A stretch of 64,000 nt of DNA from UBA946 sp031550725 (GCA_031550725.1 JAVBOH010000017.1:77849-141848); one strand, 5' to 3'; positions 24,380-33,433 are shown, numbered from the stretch's first letter. The notes: generated from the sequence alone by a model not told the origin. Numbers and translations are program-made.

Positions 24380-25561
24380 TTAAAAAAGCTTAAAAAACTT
24401 AGGTTTTGTGGTTTGTTCGGTTGATGCGATAATAAGCGGAATATCCATTTCCTTGTCAGTGATGCCACCATGGTTAGCAGGATTCATAGGCTTTGGCTTT
24501 GTGTTAAGCGTGCGGTATCGCAAAGCTTTGTCACCGATAGCAATTGCCATATAATCGCCAACAAAATCAAGTGTCTTAGGATGAATTTTACCACGTCCTA
24601 AGATTTCCTTTGCAAGAATATCACGCTTTGACATCAATATAAAGTCGCCAGCAAAGCGGCTAGCAAAAATCTTTTCAAAATCAGCACGCTTGTCATATTT
24701 AACATAAAAAGACATGGCACGGCTTTCGCAAAATGGCGGAATTACAAGACATTCAACAAGCTCAGGTATCTGATGCAGCAGAATTTCCTCCTCAATATCA
24801 ATCATGCCATGGTCAGCGGAAATGATAAAAAGAGTATCCGAAACAGAATTATAAAGCTTTTCAAGCTTGTCGTTTATATCCTTGATACATTCCTTAGTCT
24901 GTTTTGCATAACAGCCATGCCTGTGGGCAACATCATCAGGACTTGACCACTGAAAGAATGTAAATGTATTCTGATTTGAGTCGCAGATAAGCTTGACAGT
25001 TTCACAAGCCTTGTCAAAATTATCGGTGGTTTTATGATAGTTCCCATTTTCAGCTATCTTGATATTTTTCTGTGCAACGGTAAAGGGCTGAACATTTCCG
25101 ATTGCAGAATGCTTTATATCATAATATATAGTTTCATATGGCATGACAAAATCAGCCACATTTAACTGTGCAACGGGAGTTTTAATGTATGTGTCAACAT
25201 TTTTAAAAACATCGATAGTATGGTTAAATTCCTTGAAATATAAAGACCAGCCAAGCCATGCGTGTTCATTTGGCGATAAACCCGAATAATAGCTTGTCAT
25301 AGCTGATGCGGTTGTAGTTGGGAAAACGGAAGTGATATTACCCTTGCAGTTTTTACGCAAAAAGTCATGCTTATCAAGATTTTTAACAAGCATATCAGTT
25401 CCAAGACCATCAAGAACAACCAAAACTATATTTTTATAAAACTTTTTAAGTTCGCTGTCAACGCTTGGCAGTGTCGGATACTCAAACGGCGAACGATAAT
25501 AATTTTTTATAGATGAAATAATATTAATAAGGCAGCGGTCGTAATCAGGATATGACAGCAT
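24380..25561 (-). CDS. Alkaline phosphatase superfamily protein (nucleotide pyrophosphatase/phosphodiesterase-like)
   Basis: A 393-residue cytosolic protein of the type I phosphodiesterase fold. 'IVLVVLDGLGTDM' supplies a metal Asp and 'SVFPTTTASAMTS' holds the nucleophile Thr. 'FQWSSPDDVAHRHG', 'ISADHGMID' and 'NPANHGGITDKEMDIPL' supply the remaining metal ligands. There is no signal peptide. Substrate unknown; the family cleaves nucleotide or other phosphodiesters. AAGGGG precedes the ATG. It lies between ruvA and ruvB, so it is expressed with the recombination genes, though a functional link is unproven. Confidence 0.85.
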   Translation of the reverse strand: MLSYPDYDRCLINIISSIKNYYRSPFEYPTLPSVDSELKKFYKNIVLVVLDGLGTDMLVKNLDKHDFLRKNCKGNITSVFPTTTASAMTSYYSGLSPNEHAWLGWSLYFKEFNHTIDVFKNVDTYIKTPVAQLNVADFVMPYETIYYDIKHSAIGNVQPFTVAQKNIKIAENGNYHKTTDNFDKACETVKLICDSNQNTFTFFQWSSPDDVAHRHGCYAKQTKECIKDINDKLEKLYNSVSDTLFIISADHGMIDIEEEILLHQIPELVECLVIPPFCESRAMSFYVKYDKRADFEKIFASRFAGDFILMSKRDILAKEILGRGKIHPKTLDFVGDYMAIAIGDKALRYRTLNTKPKPMNPANHGGITDKEMDIPLIIASTEQTTKPKFFKLF

Positions 25562-25607
25562 TTATTTTGCCCCTTTCAGTATAATATTATGTATAATTTT
25601 TGGAGTA

Positions 25608-26216
25608 TTACATATTTTTAGCAAATACTTTGAGAGCTTGTGTAATAAGCTGTTCAACAGAAAAGTTAGGGTCAAGTTTAGCAATAACTGATGCCGCTTC
25701 TGACTGTGAATAGCCAAGCACAACAAGTGCTGATACAGCTTCAGATGTGTTGCCGACTTTTATGGATGAAAAATCAGGGACATCGCTTGTAAATGCAGCA
25801 CCAGATAGCTGTTCCTTAGCGATTTTGTCTTTAAGTTCAAGGATAACACGCTGTGCAACCTTTGGCCCAACGCCCTTAGTTTTTGTAAGTGCTTTATAAT
25901 CACCTGATGCAACGTTTAAAGCAAAGCGTTCAGGAGTAGTGTCGGAAAGTATCGACAGTGCAACCTTTGGTCCAACACCCGATACGGAAATAAGCATTTT
26001 ATAGCAGTAAAGTTCTTCTTCACTTGCAAATCCGAACAGCTCGACACAATCCTCACGAACATTCATATATGTAAGCAAAAAAGCTTCATCCCCAATACGT
26101 CCGAGGGATGATAATGTATTAAGCGTTGTGCGGCATCCATAGCCGACACCGCCACATTCAATAACAGCCAAATCGCTTGTTTTTAAAGTAAGTGTACCTC
26201 TAAGTGAGTATATCAT
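25608..26216 (-). CDS. ruvA: Holliday junction DNA-binding protein RuvA
   Basis: Tetrameric junction binder that loads RuvB. The 202-residue protein starts 'MIYSLRGTL' and has an OB fold, two helix-hairpin-helix motifs ('LISVSGVGPKVALSIL' and 'TKTKGVGPKVAQRVILELKDK'), and the C-terminal domain III 'EAVSALVVLGYSQSEAASVI' that contacts RuvB. AGGATG lies upstream of the ATG. It begins 13 bp after ruvC. Confidence 0.96.
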   Translation of the reverse strand: MIYSLRGTLTLKTSDLAVIECGGVGYGCRTTLNTLSSLGRIGDEAFLLTYMNVREDCVELFGFASEEELYCYKMLISVSGVGPKVALSILSDTTPERFALNVASGDYKALTKTKGVGPKVAQRVILELKDKIAKEQLSGAAFTSDVPDFSSIKVGNTSEAVSALVVLGYSQSEAASVIAKLDPNFSVEQLITQALKVFAKNM

Positions 26217-26229
26217 TTATATCAACATC

Positions 26230-26826
26230 CTATTTGTATTTTAATTTAAGCATTTCATTTGCTTTTGTGGAAACATTCCCTTTAACCTTTAACTGACTTG
26301 CAATCTTTGTATTTTCCTTTGCGGCTTCAATTGTATACGCCTTTTTAAGCTCATTAACAGCAGAAGAATGTCCATGACAAATTGCAATTGCCAAAGCATC
26401 AGCAGTATCATCGGGCTTTGGAACATTTGCAAGTCCTAGTATTTGACGTGTCATTTCCATAACTTGTGCTTTTTCAGCACGTCCATAGCCAACAACAGAC
26501 TGTTTAACCTGCAAAGGTGTATATTCATAAATTGGAATACCCTGTGCCGCTGCCGCTACAACAATAACTCCTCTTGCTTGTGCAACATCAATAGCGGTTT
26601 TCTGGTTGGTATTGAAAAAAAGCTTTTCAATACCCATAACATCCGGTTTGAATTTGTCTAAAATATATGTCATATCCTCAAGGATTGTTTTAAGCCTTAT
26701 ATCAAACGGAGTGCCTGCCTCGGTTGTTATAGCACCGAAATGAACAGGTGTGAAGTGATAACCGTCATACTCAAGAACTCCGAAACCAACAATGGCATAT
26801 CCGGGGTCAATTCCAAGAATACGCAA
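26230..26826 (-). CDS. ruvC: Holliday junction resolvase RuvC
   Basis: The endonuclease that cuts Holliday junctions. 'LRILGIDPGYAIVGFG' carries the first catalytic Asp, 'MGIEKLFFNTNQKTAIDVAQARG' the Glu, and 'KPDDTADALAIAICHGH' the C-terminal Asp pair. The start is a TTG at 26826 with GGGAGGTG six bases before it; the ATG at 26856 lies upstream of that site and adds unrelated residues. It has about 30 residues beyond the usual C-terminus. It heads ruvC-ruvA-(phosphodiesterase)-ruvB and diverges from pheA. Confidence 0.95.
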   Translation of the reverse strand: MRILGIDPGYAIVGFGVLEYDGYHFTPVHFGAITTEAGTPFDIRLKTILEDMTYILDKFKPDVMGIEKLFFNTNQKTAIDVAQARGVIVVAAAAQGIPIYEYTPLQVKQSVVGYGRAEKAQVMEMTRQILGLANVPKPDDTADALAIAICHGHSSAVNELKKAYTIEAAKENTKIASQLKVKGNVSTKANEMLKLKYK

Positions 26827-26914
26827 GCTGTACACCTCCCATTTAGCAAAAAGCATATTAACCTATTTATTATACCATATAAAAGGTTAAACTGCAATAA
26901 TTTTTTCAAACTTA

Positions 26915-26943
26915 TTGTAATAAAGGAAAAAATGAGGTATAAT
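26915..26943 (+). promoter_or_regulatory. Promoter of pheA
   Basis: TTGTAA (26915-26920), a 17-bp spacer and TATAAT (26938-26943), 35 bp before the pheA ATG. I see no leader-peptide attenuator in this short leader. Confidence 0.7.
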
Positions 26944-26978
26944 TATTGTATATTAATTTTTTGTAGAGGTATATATAA

Positions 26979-28097
26979 ATGGATTTAAAAGATTTAAGAG
27001 AAAAAATAGATGTGCTTGACGAGCAGATGTTATCGTTATTTATTGAGCGTATGGACGTCTGTAAACAAGTTGCTGACTATAAAAAAGCTAACAAAGTGTC
27101 AGTAATGCAGGGTGGTCGTGAGCAGGAAATTCTTGACAGAGTTAAGAATAACTCGCCGGAGAATTTGAAATCAGGCTCAGCTGTTCTTTTTCAGAACATT
27201 ATGGATATAAGCAAGATACTGCAAAGCCTTGAAATTTCAAAGGAAAAAGAATTGCCGCAGATGTCAGAATTTATCCCTGCTAATGCAAAGAAAATTGCTT
27301 GTCAGGGTACAAAAGGTTCATACTCCGAAAAGGCTTGCCAAAGACTTTTTGGTGACAAGGATGTCAGCTTTTATCCTGCATTTGAGGATGTTTTCAAAGC
27401 AGTTGAAAATGGTGATGTTGAATATGGAATTCTGCCGATTGAAAACAGCACGATAGGCTCTGTTTCGGAAACCTATGACCTTATGGCAAAGCATGAGTTT
27501 TACATAAACTCGCTGATAAGGGTTGAGATAACACATTGTCTTGCCGCAAAAAAAGGCAGTACGCTTGATGGCATAAAAAGTGTGTATTCAAAGGAAGAAG
27601 CACTCTCGCAGTGCTCTGAATTTTTAAAGGAAAACTCTCTCGAATGCCGTCAGTATGCAAATACCGCTTTGGCTGCTGAAATGGTCGCTAAAAGTGATGA
27701 TTTTTCATGCGGATGTATATGCGCTGAAAGCTGTGCAGAACTATATGGGTTGGAAATTTTAAGCAAAATGGTAGCAGATGCATATCCAAATTATACAAGA
27801 TTTATCTGTTTTTCAAAGGGATTAACCACAACAGAGGATGCTGATACAATTTCAGTATGCATATCAATTCCACATACAAAAGGCTCACTTTACAGAGTGC
27901 TTACTAAGTTTGCTGTCAGTGGACTAAACCTTATGAAAATTGAAAACAAGAGTATCGCAGGCAGTGATTTTGAGGTTATATTTTATCTTGATTTCAATGG
28001 TAAATATAGTGACTCTGCCGTTCAGGCACTTTTGACTGATTTGCAGGGTGAACTTAGTATGTTCAGGCTGCTTGGTAATTTTAGTGAGTTGAAATAA
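26979..28097 (+). CDS. pheA: Bifunctional chorismate mutase/prephenate dehydratase
   Basis: Converts chorismate through prephenate to phenylpyruvate for phenylalanine synthesis. The 372-residue protein has an AroQ-type chorismate mutase (about 1-85, 'LREKIDVLDEQMLSLFIERM'), a prephenate dehydratase domain (about 105-280, starting 'IACQGTKGSYSEKACQRLFG'), and a regulatory ACT domain (about 293-370, 'GLNLMKIENKSIAG') that normally binds phenylalanine. GAGGT precedes the ATG. It stands alone on its own promoter, with two palindromic repeats downstream. Confidence 0.95.
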   Translation: MDLKDLREKIDVLDEQMLSLFIERMDVCKQVADYKKANKVSVMQGGREQEILDRVKNNSPENLKSGSAVLFQNIMDISKILQSLEISKEKELPQMSEFIPANAKKIACQGTKGSYSEKACQRLFGDKDVSFYPAFEDVFKAVENGDVEYGILPIENSTIGSVSETYDLMAKHEFYINSLIRVEITHCLAAKKGSTLDGIKSVYSKEEALSQCSEFLKENSLECRQYANTALAAEMVAKSDDFSCGCICAESCAELYGLEILSKMVADAYPNYTRFICFSKGLTTTEDADTISVCISIPHTKGSLYRVLTKFAVSGLNLMKIENKSIAGSDFEVIFYLDFNGKYSDSAVQALLTDLQGELSMFRLLGNFSELK

Positions 28098-28117
28098 ATT
28101 TATGAAAATATGATTTT

Positions 28118-28184
28118 TGTAGGGGCGATTAGCAATCGCCCGCAAATAATTGATAAATTAGGGGCGATTGGTATCGCCCCTACA
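28118..28184. repeat. GTAGGGGCGA-type repeat, copy 9 (tandem pair)
   Basis: Two palindromes in a row: TGTAGGGGCGATTAGCAATC... (28118-28142) and TAGGGGCGATTGGTATCGCC... (28159-28184). The outermost TGTAGGGG and CCCCTACA also pair. It lies between pheA and ispD. Confidence 0.85.
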
Positions 28185-28254
28185 GAATGATGTAAAATTT
28201 TAGTTGTTACAGCGTCCTCGACATATATATAAATAATTATCGGAGGGAAATTTT

Positions 28255-28953
28255 ATGCCTGATATAACTGTGTCTGTGATAATTGCAGCGGCAGGAAGTG
28301 CCATACGCATGAACGGTATTAACAAGCAACTGCTAGCAATAGATGGTATACCTGTAATTGCACGTTCAATGCTTGCATTTGAGAGCATTGATGAGGTTAC
28401 AGAAATTATTGTATGCGCTCGTGAATGTGATTTCGAGGATATTGAAAATGCAGCAAAAACATATAACATTACAAAATTCAAGTGTGTAACCGAAGGCGGT
28501 GAAACACGCCAGCAATCTGTATTCAACGCATTTGCAAAAACCGACAAGGCAACACGATTTATTGCCGTTCATGACGGCGCAAGACCGCTTGTTGATGTCA
28601 AGCATATCAAACAGTGCATAAAGGATGCATCAATATTTGGCGGTGCAGTGCTTGGAGTGCCTGTAAAAGACACTCTAAAGGTAGTTGAGGGCGGTATGAT
28701 AACCGACACACCTGACCGCAAAAAGCTTTATATAACACAAACTCCGCAAATTTTCAAGCGTGATGTTTATGTCAAGGGTATAAATTTTGCAAACGACCAT
28801 GAACTTGATTTTACTGATGATTGTCAGCTTGCTGAAGCGGTTGGCACAAAGGTTAACATGACAACATCTGATTATAGAAACATAAAAATAACCACACCTG
28901 AGGATGTTGCAATTGCTGAAGCGATACTTAAAATGGAGGGACAGACACTATGA
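28255..28953 (+). CDS. ispD: 2-C-methyl-D-erythritol 4-phosphate cytidylyltransferase
   Basis: Third step of the MEP isoprenoid pathway: joins CTP and methylerythritol phosphate. The 232-residue protein has the CTP loop '[19 protein letters not shown]', where AAGxGxRM reads AAGSAIRM, then 'VHDGARPLV' and '[11 protein letters not shown]'. CGGAGGG precedes the ATG. It overlaps ispF by four bases (ATGA), and the next pathway gene follows directly. Confidence 0.94.
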   Translation: MPDITVSVIIAAAGSAIRMNGINKQLLAIDGIPVIARSMLAFESIDEVTEIIVCARECDFEDIENAAKTYNITKFKCVTEGGETRQQSVFNAFAKTDKATRFIAVHDGARPLVDVKHIKQCIKDASIFGGAVLGVPVKDTLKVVEGGMITDTPDRKKLYITQTPQIFKRDVYVKGINFANDHELDFTDDCQLAEAVGTKVNMTTSDYRNIKITTPEDVAIAEAILKMEGQTL

Positions 28954-29432
28954 TACGAATAGGTCATGGATACGATGTTCACAGGCTCGTCGAGGGGCGA
29001 AAGCTTATCTTAGGCGGCGTTACAATACCATATGAAAAGGGTTTGCTTGGGTTTTCTGATGCCGATGTTTTGTGTCATGCGTTGTCCGATGCAATTTTAG
29101 GGTCACTTGCCTTAGGCGATATCGGAAAGCATTTTCCTGATACTGACGAAAAATACAAGGGTGCTGACAGCATAAAGTTACTTGAGGCTGTCATTTCACT
29201 CATAAAAGAGCAGGGGTATAGCCTTTCAAATGCAGACTGTACAATACTTTGCCAAAATCCTAAGCTTGCACCGTTTATTGATGAAATGCGTGAAAAATTA
29301 AGCATTGCTTGCGGTGTAGATATATCACAGATAAGCGTTAAGGCAACCACCGAAGAAAAGCTTGGGTTTACAGGAAATGGTGATGGTATTGCTGTCCATG
29401 CGGTTTGTATATGCGAACAAATTAATATGTAG
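28950..29432 (+). CDS. ispF: 2-C-methyl-D-erythritol 2,4-cyclodiphosphate synthase
   Basis: Forms the cyclic diphosphate in the MEP pathway. The 160-residue protein has '[13 protein letters not shown]' (Asp and His zinc ligands), '[18 protein letters not shown]', '[10 protein letters not shown]' and the C-terminal '[20 protein letters not shown]'. It is coupled to ispD by an ATGA overlap. The TAG stop (29430-29432) lies inside a TGTAGGAGCG repeat, which suggests the repeat entered at or near the gene's end. ispE is not in this window. Confidence 0.96.
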   Translation: MIRIGHGYDVHRLVEGRKLILGGVTIPYEKGLLGFSDADVLCHALSDAILGSLALGDIGKHFPDTDEKYKGADSIKLLEAVISLIKEQGYSLSNADCTILCQNPKLAPFIDEMREKLSIACGVDISQISVKATTEEKLGFTGNGDGIAVHAVCICEQINM

Positions 29433-29452
29433 GAGCGTACTGTGTCTGCCCG
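29428..29452. repeat. GTAGGGGCGA-type repeat, copy 10, carrying the ispF stop
   Basis: TGTAGGAGCGTACTGTGTCTGCCCG: the family start is intact and the right arm decayed. The TAG of TGTAGG is the ispF stop codon. Confidence 0.65.
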
Positions 29453-29481
29453 CAAACAATGCATAAAATCAGGAGGTAAGA

Positions 29482-29934
29482 ATGTCAATAAAAATGAAAC
29501 CATATGAACATACAGCGTGTTATTACGAAACCGACCAGATGGGAGTTATCCACCATTCCAACTATATTAGATGGTTTGAGGAAAGTCGTGTTTACTGGAT
29601 GGATAAGCTTGGATTTTCTTATAAAAAGCTTGAGGACATGGGTATAATGATACCTGTTTTGGCGGTTACCTGTGAATATAAAAATTCCGTGCGCTTTGGT
29701 GATACTGTTTTAATCATGCCGATGATAAAGGAATTTAATGGATTTAAGCTGACTGTTTCCTATAAAATTGTTGATAAGGAAAGCGGTAAGCTGATGTGTA
29801 CTGGTGAAACAAAACATTGCTTTACAAAAACTGACTTTACACCATGCAGGACAAAGCGTGACTGCACTGAAATATATGAGATTTTCAATGGCAGTATTGG
29901 TGTTGATTTTTATTCAGATATAGAAGGGGATTGA
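29482..29934 (+). CDS. Acyl-CoA thioesterase, YbgC/FadM (hot-dog fold) type
   Basis: The 150-residue protein matches 4-hydroxybenzoyl-CoA thioesterase relatives. 'YYETDQMGVIHHSNYIRWFE' has the catalytic Asp and the HxxY/N pattern, followed by 'GFSYKKLEDMGIMIPVL' and the hot-dog strand 'SVRFGDTVLI'. It hydrolyses short or medium acyl-CoAs or acyl carriers; the true substrate is unknown. AGGAGGT precedes the ATG. It is followed five bases later by a carbohydrate-esterase-like gene. Confidence 0.9.
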   Translation: MSIKMKPYEHTACYYETDQMGVIHHSNYIRWFEESRVYWMDKLGFSYKKLEDMGIMIPVLAVTCEYKNSVRFGDTVLIMPMIKEFNGFKLTVSYKIVDKESGKLMCTGETKHCFTKTDFTPCRTKRDCTEIYEIFNGSIGVDFYSDIEGD

Positions 29935-29938
29935 ATTT

Positions 29939-31003
29939 ATGAAGAATTATAAGATGACTGAGGATAATGTTAGAGTACTTGGCAGAAGTATTTATCGTGA
30001 TGGTGTCAGATATCTGAGTTATTCATGCTCGGCTGTTGAGTTTATGTTTACAGGTACTAAGGTGACAGCTGAGATTTGGACAGACTGGTCAAAGGACGAG
30101 GAATGGCAGGCGATTTTTCAGGGATTTGCGGCTGTTGTGATTGATGATAACGATGCTGATATGAAACGCTTTGCACTCGATATGGGTACAAATATATATA
30201 CTATTTTCGAAAGTGATACCATTCAGACTGTTAAAATTCGTATTCTGAAGATGTCTGAAGCGGCTTTTGGTAAAATGGGAATTGTATCCATCGATTCAGA
30301 TGGTGACATCAAGCCTACCGAACGCAAGAAAATTGGTATTGAATTTATTGGTGACTCAATAACCTGCGGATATGGTATTGAGGGTATTTGGAATACAGAT
30401 GTTTTCAATACAAAGCAGGAAAATCCTTGGAATGCTTATGCCGCAACAACTGCACGCAGACTAGATTTTGAGTATCAGCTTATTTCATGGAGTGGGATTG
30501 GCGTTATTTCTGGTTGGGTTGATGCTGATAAAAATGAACCGCTAAATGACTGGCTGATGCCTGCACTTTATGATTATACTGACCGTGGACTTGAAAATAT
30601 TTTGGGTGTTACTGATGATGATAAAAAGGAAATTTGGGATAATTCCATTTTTAAGCCTGACATATGTGTAGTTAACCTTGGTACAAACGACAACAGCTAC
30701 ACTAGGGATATGCCTGAACGTGTTGAGGCTTTTGGCGAGCTGTATATAAAATTCCTGCGTAAAATTCGTGCTAAAAATCCCGATGCTTATATCATTTGCA
30801 CTCTTGGTGCGATGGGACAGAATTTGTATCCCGAGATTGAAAAAAGGGTAATGGAATTAAATGACAACAAAGTAAGTGCTATGCAGTTTGATGTACAAAA
30901 GGAGGATGACGGTATCGGTTCGGATTGGCATCCAAGCTATATTACACAGCAGAAAATGGCTGATAAGCTGACTGAATATATTAGGTCAAACTATAATTTT
31001 TAA
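29939..31003 (+). CDS. SGNH/GDSL esterase, carbohydrate esterase family 2-like, cytosolic
   Basis: The 354-residue protein has an N-terminal jelly-roll domain (about 1-125) and a C-terminal SGNH hydrolase domain. Catalytic Ser140 lies in 'IEFIGDSITCGYG', block III in 'VVNLGTNDNSYTR', and the Asp/His pair in 'GSDWHPSYITQQKMADKL'. This two-domain build is that of CE2 acetyl-xylan or glucomannan esterases. It has no signal peptide, so it would deacetylate oligosaccharides after import. GGGG-type spacing follows the thioesterase gene, and deoC is 11 bp downstream, so the three genes form one operon. Confidence 0.88.
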   Translation: MKNYKMTEDNVRVLGRSIYRDGVRYLSYSCSAVEFMFTGTKVTAEIWTDWSKDEEWQAIFQGFAAVVIDDNDADMKRFALDMGTNIYTIFESDTIQTVKIRILKMSEAAFGKMGIVSIDSDGDIKPTERKKIGIEFIGDSITCGYGIEGIWNTDVFNTKQENPWNAYAATTARRLDFEYQLISWSGIGVISGWVDADKNEPLNDWLMPALYDYTDRGLENILGVTDDDKKEIWDNSIFKPDICVVNLGTNDNSYTRDMPERVEAFGELYIKFLRKIRAKNPDAYIICTLGAMGQNLYPEIEKRVMELNDNKVSAMQFDVQKEDDGIGSDWHPSYITQQKMADKLTEYIRSNYNF

Positions 31004-31014
31004 GAGGTATATCT

Positions 31015-31683
31015 ATGACAAATGATGAAATTTTAAAGCATATTGACCATACAGAATTAAGGGCATTTGCAAAACGTGAGGACATATATAACCTTTGCAT
31101 TGATGCCATAAAATATAAGACTGCAAGTGTTTGCATACCGCCTAGCTATGTTAAATATGTTCGTGAAGAGTTTGGAAATGACGTTAATATATGCACTGTA
31201 ATTGGTTTTCCGCTTGGATATAATACCACCGCTGTCAAGGTTTTTGAAACAGAACAAGCTATAAAAGATGGTGCCGATGAAATTGATATGGTTGTTAACA
31301 TTAGTAATGTCAAGAATTGGCTTTGGGATGAGGTTACTGACGAAATTGGTCAGATAAAAGCCGCTGCTGGTGATAAAATACTTAAAGTTATTATTGAAAC
31401 CTGTTATCTTACAGAAGATGAGAAGATTATGCTGTGCAAATGCGTTACAAAAGCTGGTGCGGACTTTATTAAAACATCAACTGGATTTGGCACTGGCGGT
31501 GCAAAAATCGAGGATATCAACCTGTTTAAAGATAATATTGGTGAAAATGTACGTATGAAGGCTGCTGGCGGAGTTAAATCGAAAGCTGACCTTGAGATGT
31601 TTATTGAGGCTGGCTGTGACAGAATTGGAACAAGCTCTGCTGTGAAAATTTTGATGGGGAATGATACTCCTGACACATATTAA
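31015..31683 (+). CDS. deoC: Deoxyribose-phosphate aldolase
   Basis: Splits 2-deoxyribose-5-phosphate into glyceraldehyde-3-phosphate and acetaldehyde in nucleoside catabolism. The 222-residue protein has Asp91 in 'DEIDMVVNISNVK', 'KVIIETCYLT', the Schiff-base Lys153 in 'ADFIKTSTGFG' and the closing 'KAAGGVKS...GTSSAVKI'. AAGAGGT precedes the ATG. It is the last gene of the plus-strand run before a bidirectional terminator. Confidence 0.95.
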   Translation: MTNDEILKHIDHTELRAFAKREDIYNLCIDAIKYKTASVCIPPSYVKYVREEFGNDVNICTVIGFPLGYNTTAVKVFETEQAIKDGADEIDMVVNISNVKNWLWDEVTDEIGQIKAAAGDKILKVIIETCYLTEDEKIMLCKCVTKAGADFIKTSTGFGTGGAKIEDINLFKDNIGENVRMKAAGGVKSKADLEMFIEAGCDRIGTSSAVKILMGNDTPDTY

Positions 31684-31743
31684 GTGTGGAAATGGCTTAT
31701 TTCTGCCGGAAACGTGTGTTTCTGATGAACAAATAACAAACAA

Positions 31744-31777
31744 AGTGGCTATTGCAAGTTTTTTTGCAATAGCCACT
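31744..31777. terminator. Bidirectional terminator between deoC and the ECF S-component gene
   Basis: A 14-bp perfect stem (AGTGGCTATTGCAA / TTGCAATAGCCACT) with a T-rich loop and AT-rich flanks, between converging genes. Confidence 0.8.
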
Positions 31778-31800
31778 AATTTTATATTTAATTAATTTAT

Positions 31801-32451
31801 TTATTCAGTTACAACTTTTTTAGTGTCAAGTTTTTCTTTATTTGATGGGATGAATACAACCAATGCCTTTGCGATTGCTGCACCAGCAACACAGCATACA
31901 ACTGCCTCAACAAGTCCGTTTACACCAACAAGGGTAACGATGAATTTCCATATAGTTGCACCGTTCATCATAGATGTAATAAATTCCGATTTGCCAAAGA
32001 AAATAATCAATGCTCCAATAAAGAAAATTGTATTAAGTAAAGCTGCACTTAATGTCGAAACCGCAAAAGAAATAATTCTTGTTTTATCAATTTTACATAA
32101 TGCTTTGAAAATAATTCCAGCGAGTAAACCAGCCAGCATTCTTGAAATAACACACATTACGAATAGTGCGATTGGATTAATTGCCATCAGTGCTGTTCCG
32201 AAAGCGTCTGAGCCAAAGCATTGTGAAAAGCTTATTAATCCAAATAATGTGCCTAAGACCGCTCCGCCTAATGGACCACATATAATACTTCCAATTGCAA
32301 TCGGCAGCATTACGAATGTGATGTACAAGGGTCCTATTTGAAGACGTCCCAGCGGAGTAAACATCATAATGACAATTATTCCTGCGAGGATACCTAGCTG
32401 GACCATGGTGAGTACCTTTGAGTGTGCGTTTTTTGCGTTTGAGTTTGACAT
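31801..32451 (-). CDS. ECF transporter S component, probably for pantothenate
   Basis: A 216-residue protein with about six membrane segments and an N-terminal 'LTMVQLGILAGIIVIMMF', typical of substrate-binding S subunits. It also has 'LPIAIGSIICGPLGGAVLG' and 'RMLAGLLAGIIFKAL'. The next gene in the same direction is coaX (pantothenate kinase), so I infer pantothenate as substrate, as for PanT proteins. It would share the EcfA1-A2-T module encoded at 18-20.5 kb. GGAGG precedes the ATG. The family is firm; the substrate is inferred from context only. Confidence 0.78.
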   Translation of the reverse strand: MSNSNAKNAHSKVLTMVQLGILAGIIVIMMFTPLGRLQIGPLYITFVMLPIAIGSIICGPLGGAVLGTLFGLISFSQCFGSDAFGTALMAINPIALFVMCVISRMLAGLLAGIIFKALCKIDKTRIISFAVSTLSAALLNTIFFIGALIIFFGKSEFITSMMNGATIWKFIVTLVGVNGLVEAVVCCVAGAAIAKALVVFIPSNKEKLDTKKVVTE

Positions 32452-32522
32452 AAAAATCCTCCTACTGCTGTTTCATAAAATCAATGAATACAGCGTAAAT
32501 ATTAGACTATGCCGATTAAATT

Positions 32523-33296
32523 TTAACTTACATTCTTCTTGTAAAGCAAATAAAGACCGTCAAGCACCAAGGTTTCATCAAAAATAATGTTCTCCCTGCA
32601 ATGAGAAATAGCAATTTCAGCTTGTTCGCCTGTTGCGATAACCATTGCATCCTCACCGATAATTTCCTTAAAACGAAGTATCATACCGTCAAGCATTGCA
32701 GCTGTACCAATAATAATACCTGACTGCATTGATTCAGCAGTGTTTGTACCGATTACATTGCCCTTATCAAACGACATGGCAACATCTGGCAACTGTGCGC
32801 AAGCTGATGATAACGCCTTTAATGAAATTTTCATACCTGGGATAATTGATGTACCTATGAAAAGTCTGTTTTTGTCAATTGCTGAAATAACAATAGCCGT
32901 CCCCAGTTCAATAATGATACAAGGCGGATTGTATTTTGCGAGTGCTCCAGCAGCTGAACAAACCAAATCAGCACCCAAAACAGCCGGATCATCGGTTTTG
33001 ATGTTCACACCGGTCTTTATTCCGGCACCAACTACAATGATTTTACCATTGGTAAGCTTTTTGACGGCTCCTTTTATAACAGAAGAAAGCGGCGTCACAA
33101 CATTTGAAATAGCAGCACCAGTGATTTCATTTAAATCACAGCTGTATAGCTTCAGTATGTCCATAAATTTGATTGCATACTCATCCTTTGTTAATGTGGA
33201 TTGAGTTGAAATTTCGGACTTAAAAAGCATTTTTCCGTCAGGACTGTATCCGCCGACAGCAATATTGGTATTACCGACATTAAATGTTAAAATCAA
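32523..33296 (-). CDS. coaX: Type III pantothenate kinase
   Basis: First committed step of CoA synthesis, phosphorylating pantothenate. The 257-residue ASKHA-fold protein has 'LTFNVGNTNIAVGGY' (usual motif DVGNTN, here Asn for Asp), 'VLGADLVCSAAGAL' (GAD motif) and 'IIIELGTAIVISAI' (usual DFGTATT, here Glu and diverged). 'IIPGMKISLKALSS' also fits. The start is TTG with GGGAGG nine bases before it. The two acidic-residue changes are noted as odd but may be a clostridial variant. It pairs with the S-component gene downstream. Confidence 0.85.
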   Translation of the reverse strand: MILTFNVGNTNIAVGGYSPDGKMLFKSEISTQSTLTKDEYAIKFMDILKLYSCDLNEITGAAISNVVTPLSSVIKGAVKKLTNGKIIVVGAGIKTGVNIKTDDPAVLGADLVCSAAGALAKYNPPCIIIELGTAIVISAIDKNRLFIGTSIIPGMKISLKALSSACAQLPDVAMSFDKGNVIGTNTAESMQSGIIIGTAAMLDGMILRFKEIIGEDAMVIATGEQAEIAISHCRENIIFDETLVLDGLYLLYKKNVS

Positions 33297-33433
33297 TGCA
33301 AAATACCTCCCGAATAGCTTTTCAATGTGTGTCGCTTAAGCAATTTAATTTGCAAATAGCCATATATATTATATCACATTTAAAATGAATATTAAAGCAT
33401 AAGCTTAAAATTATACTTTTTCGCAACACTTTT

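Noticed and set aside
31823..32341. 172-codon open frame on the plus strand
   Set aside because: It is antisense to the S-component gene, which has clear membrane segments, a good start site and a matching neighbour; the plus frame has none of these.
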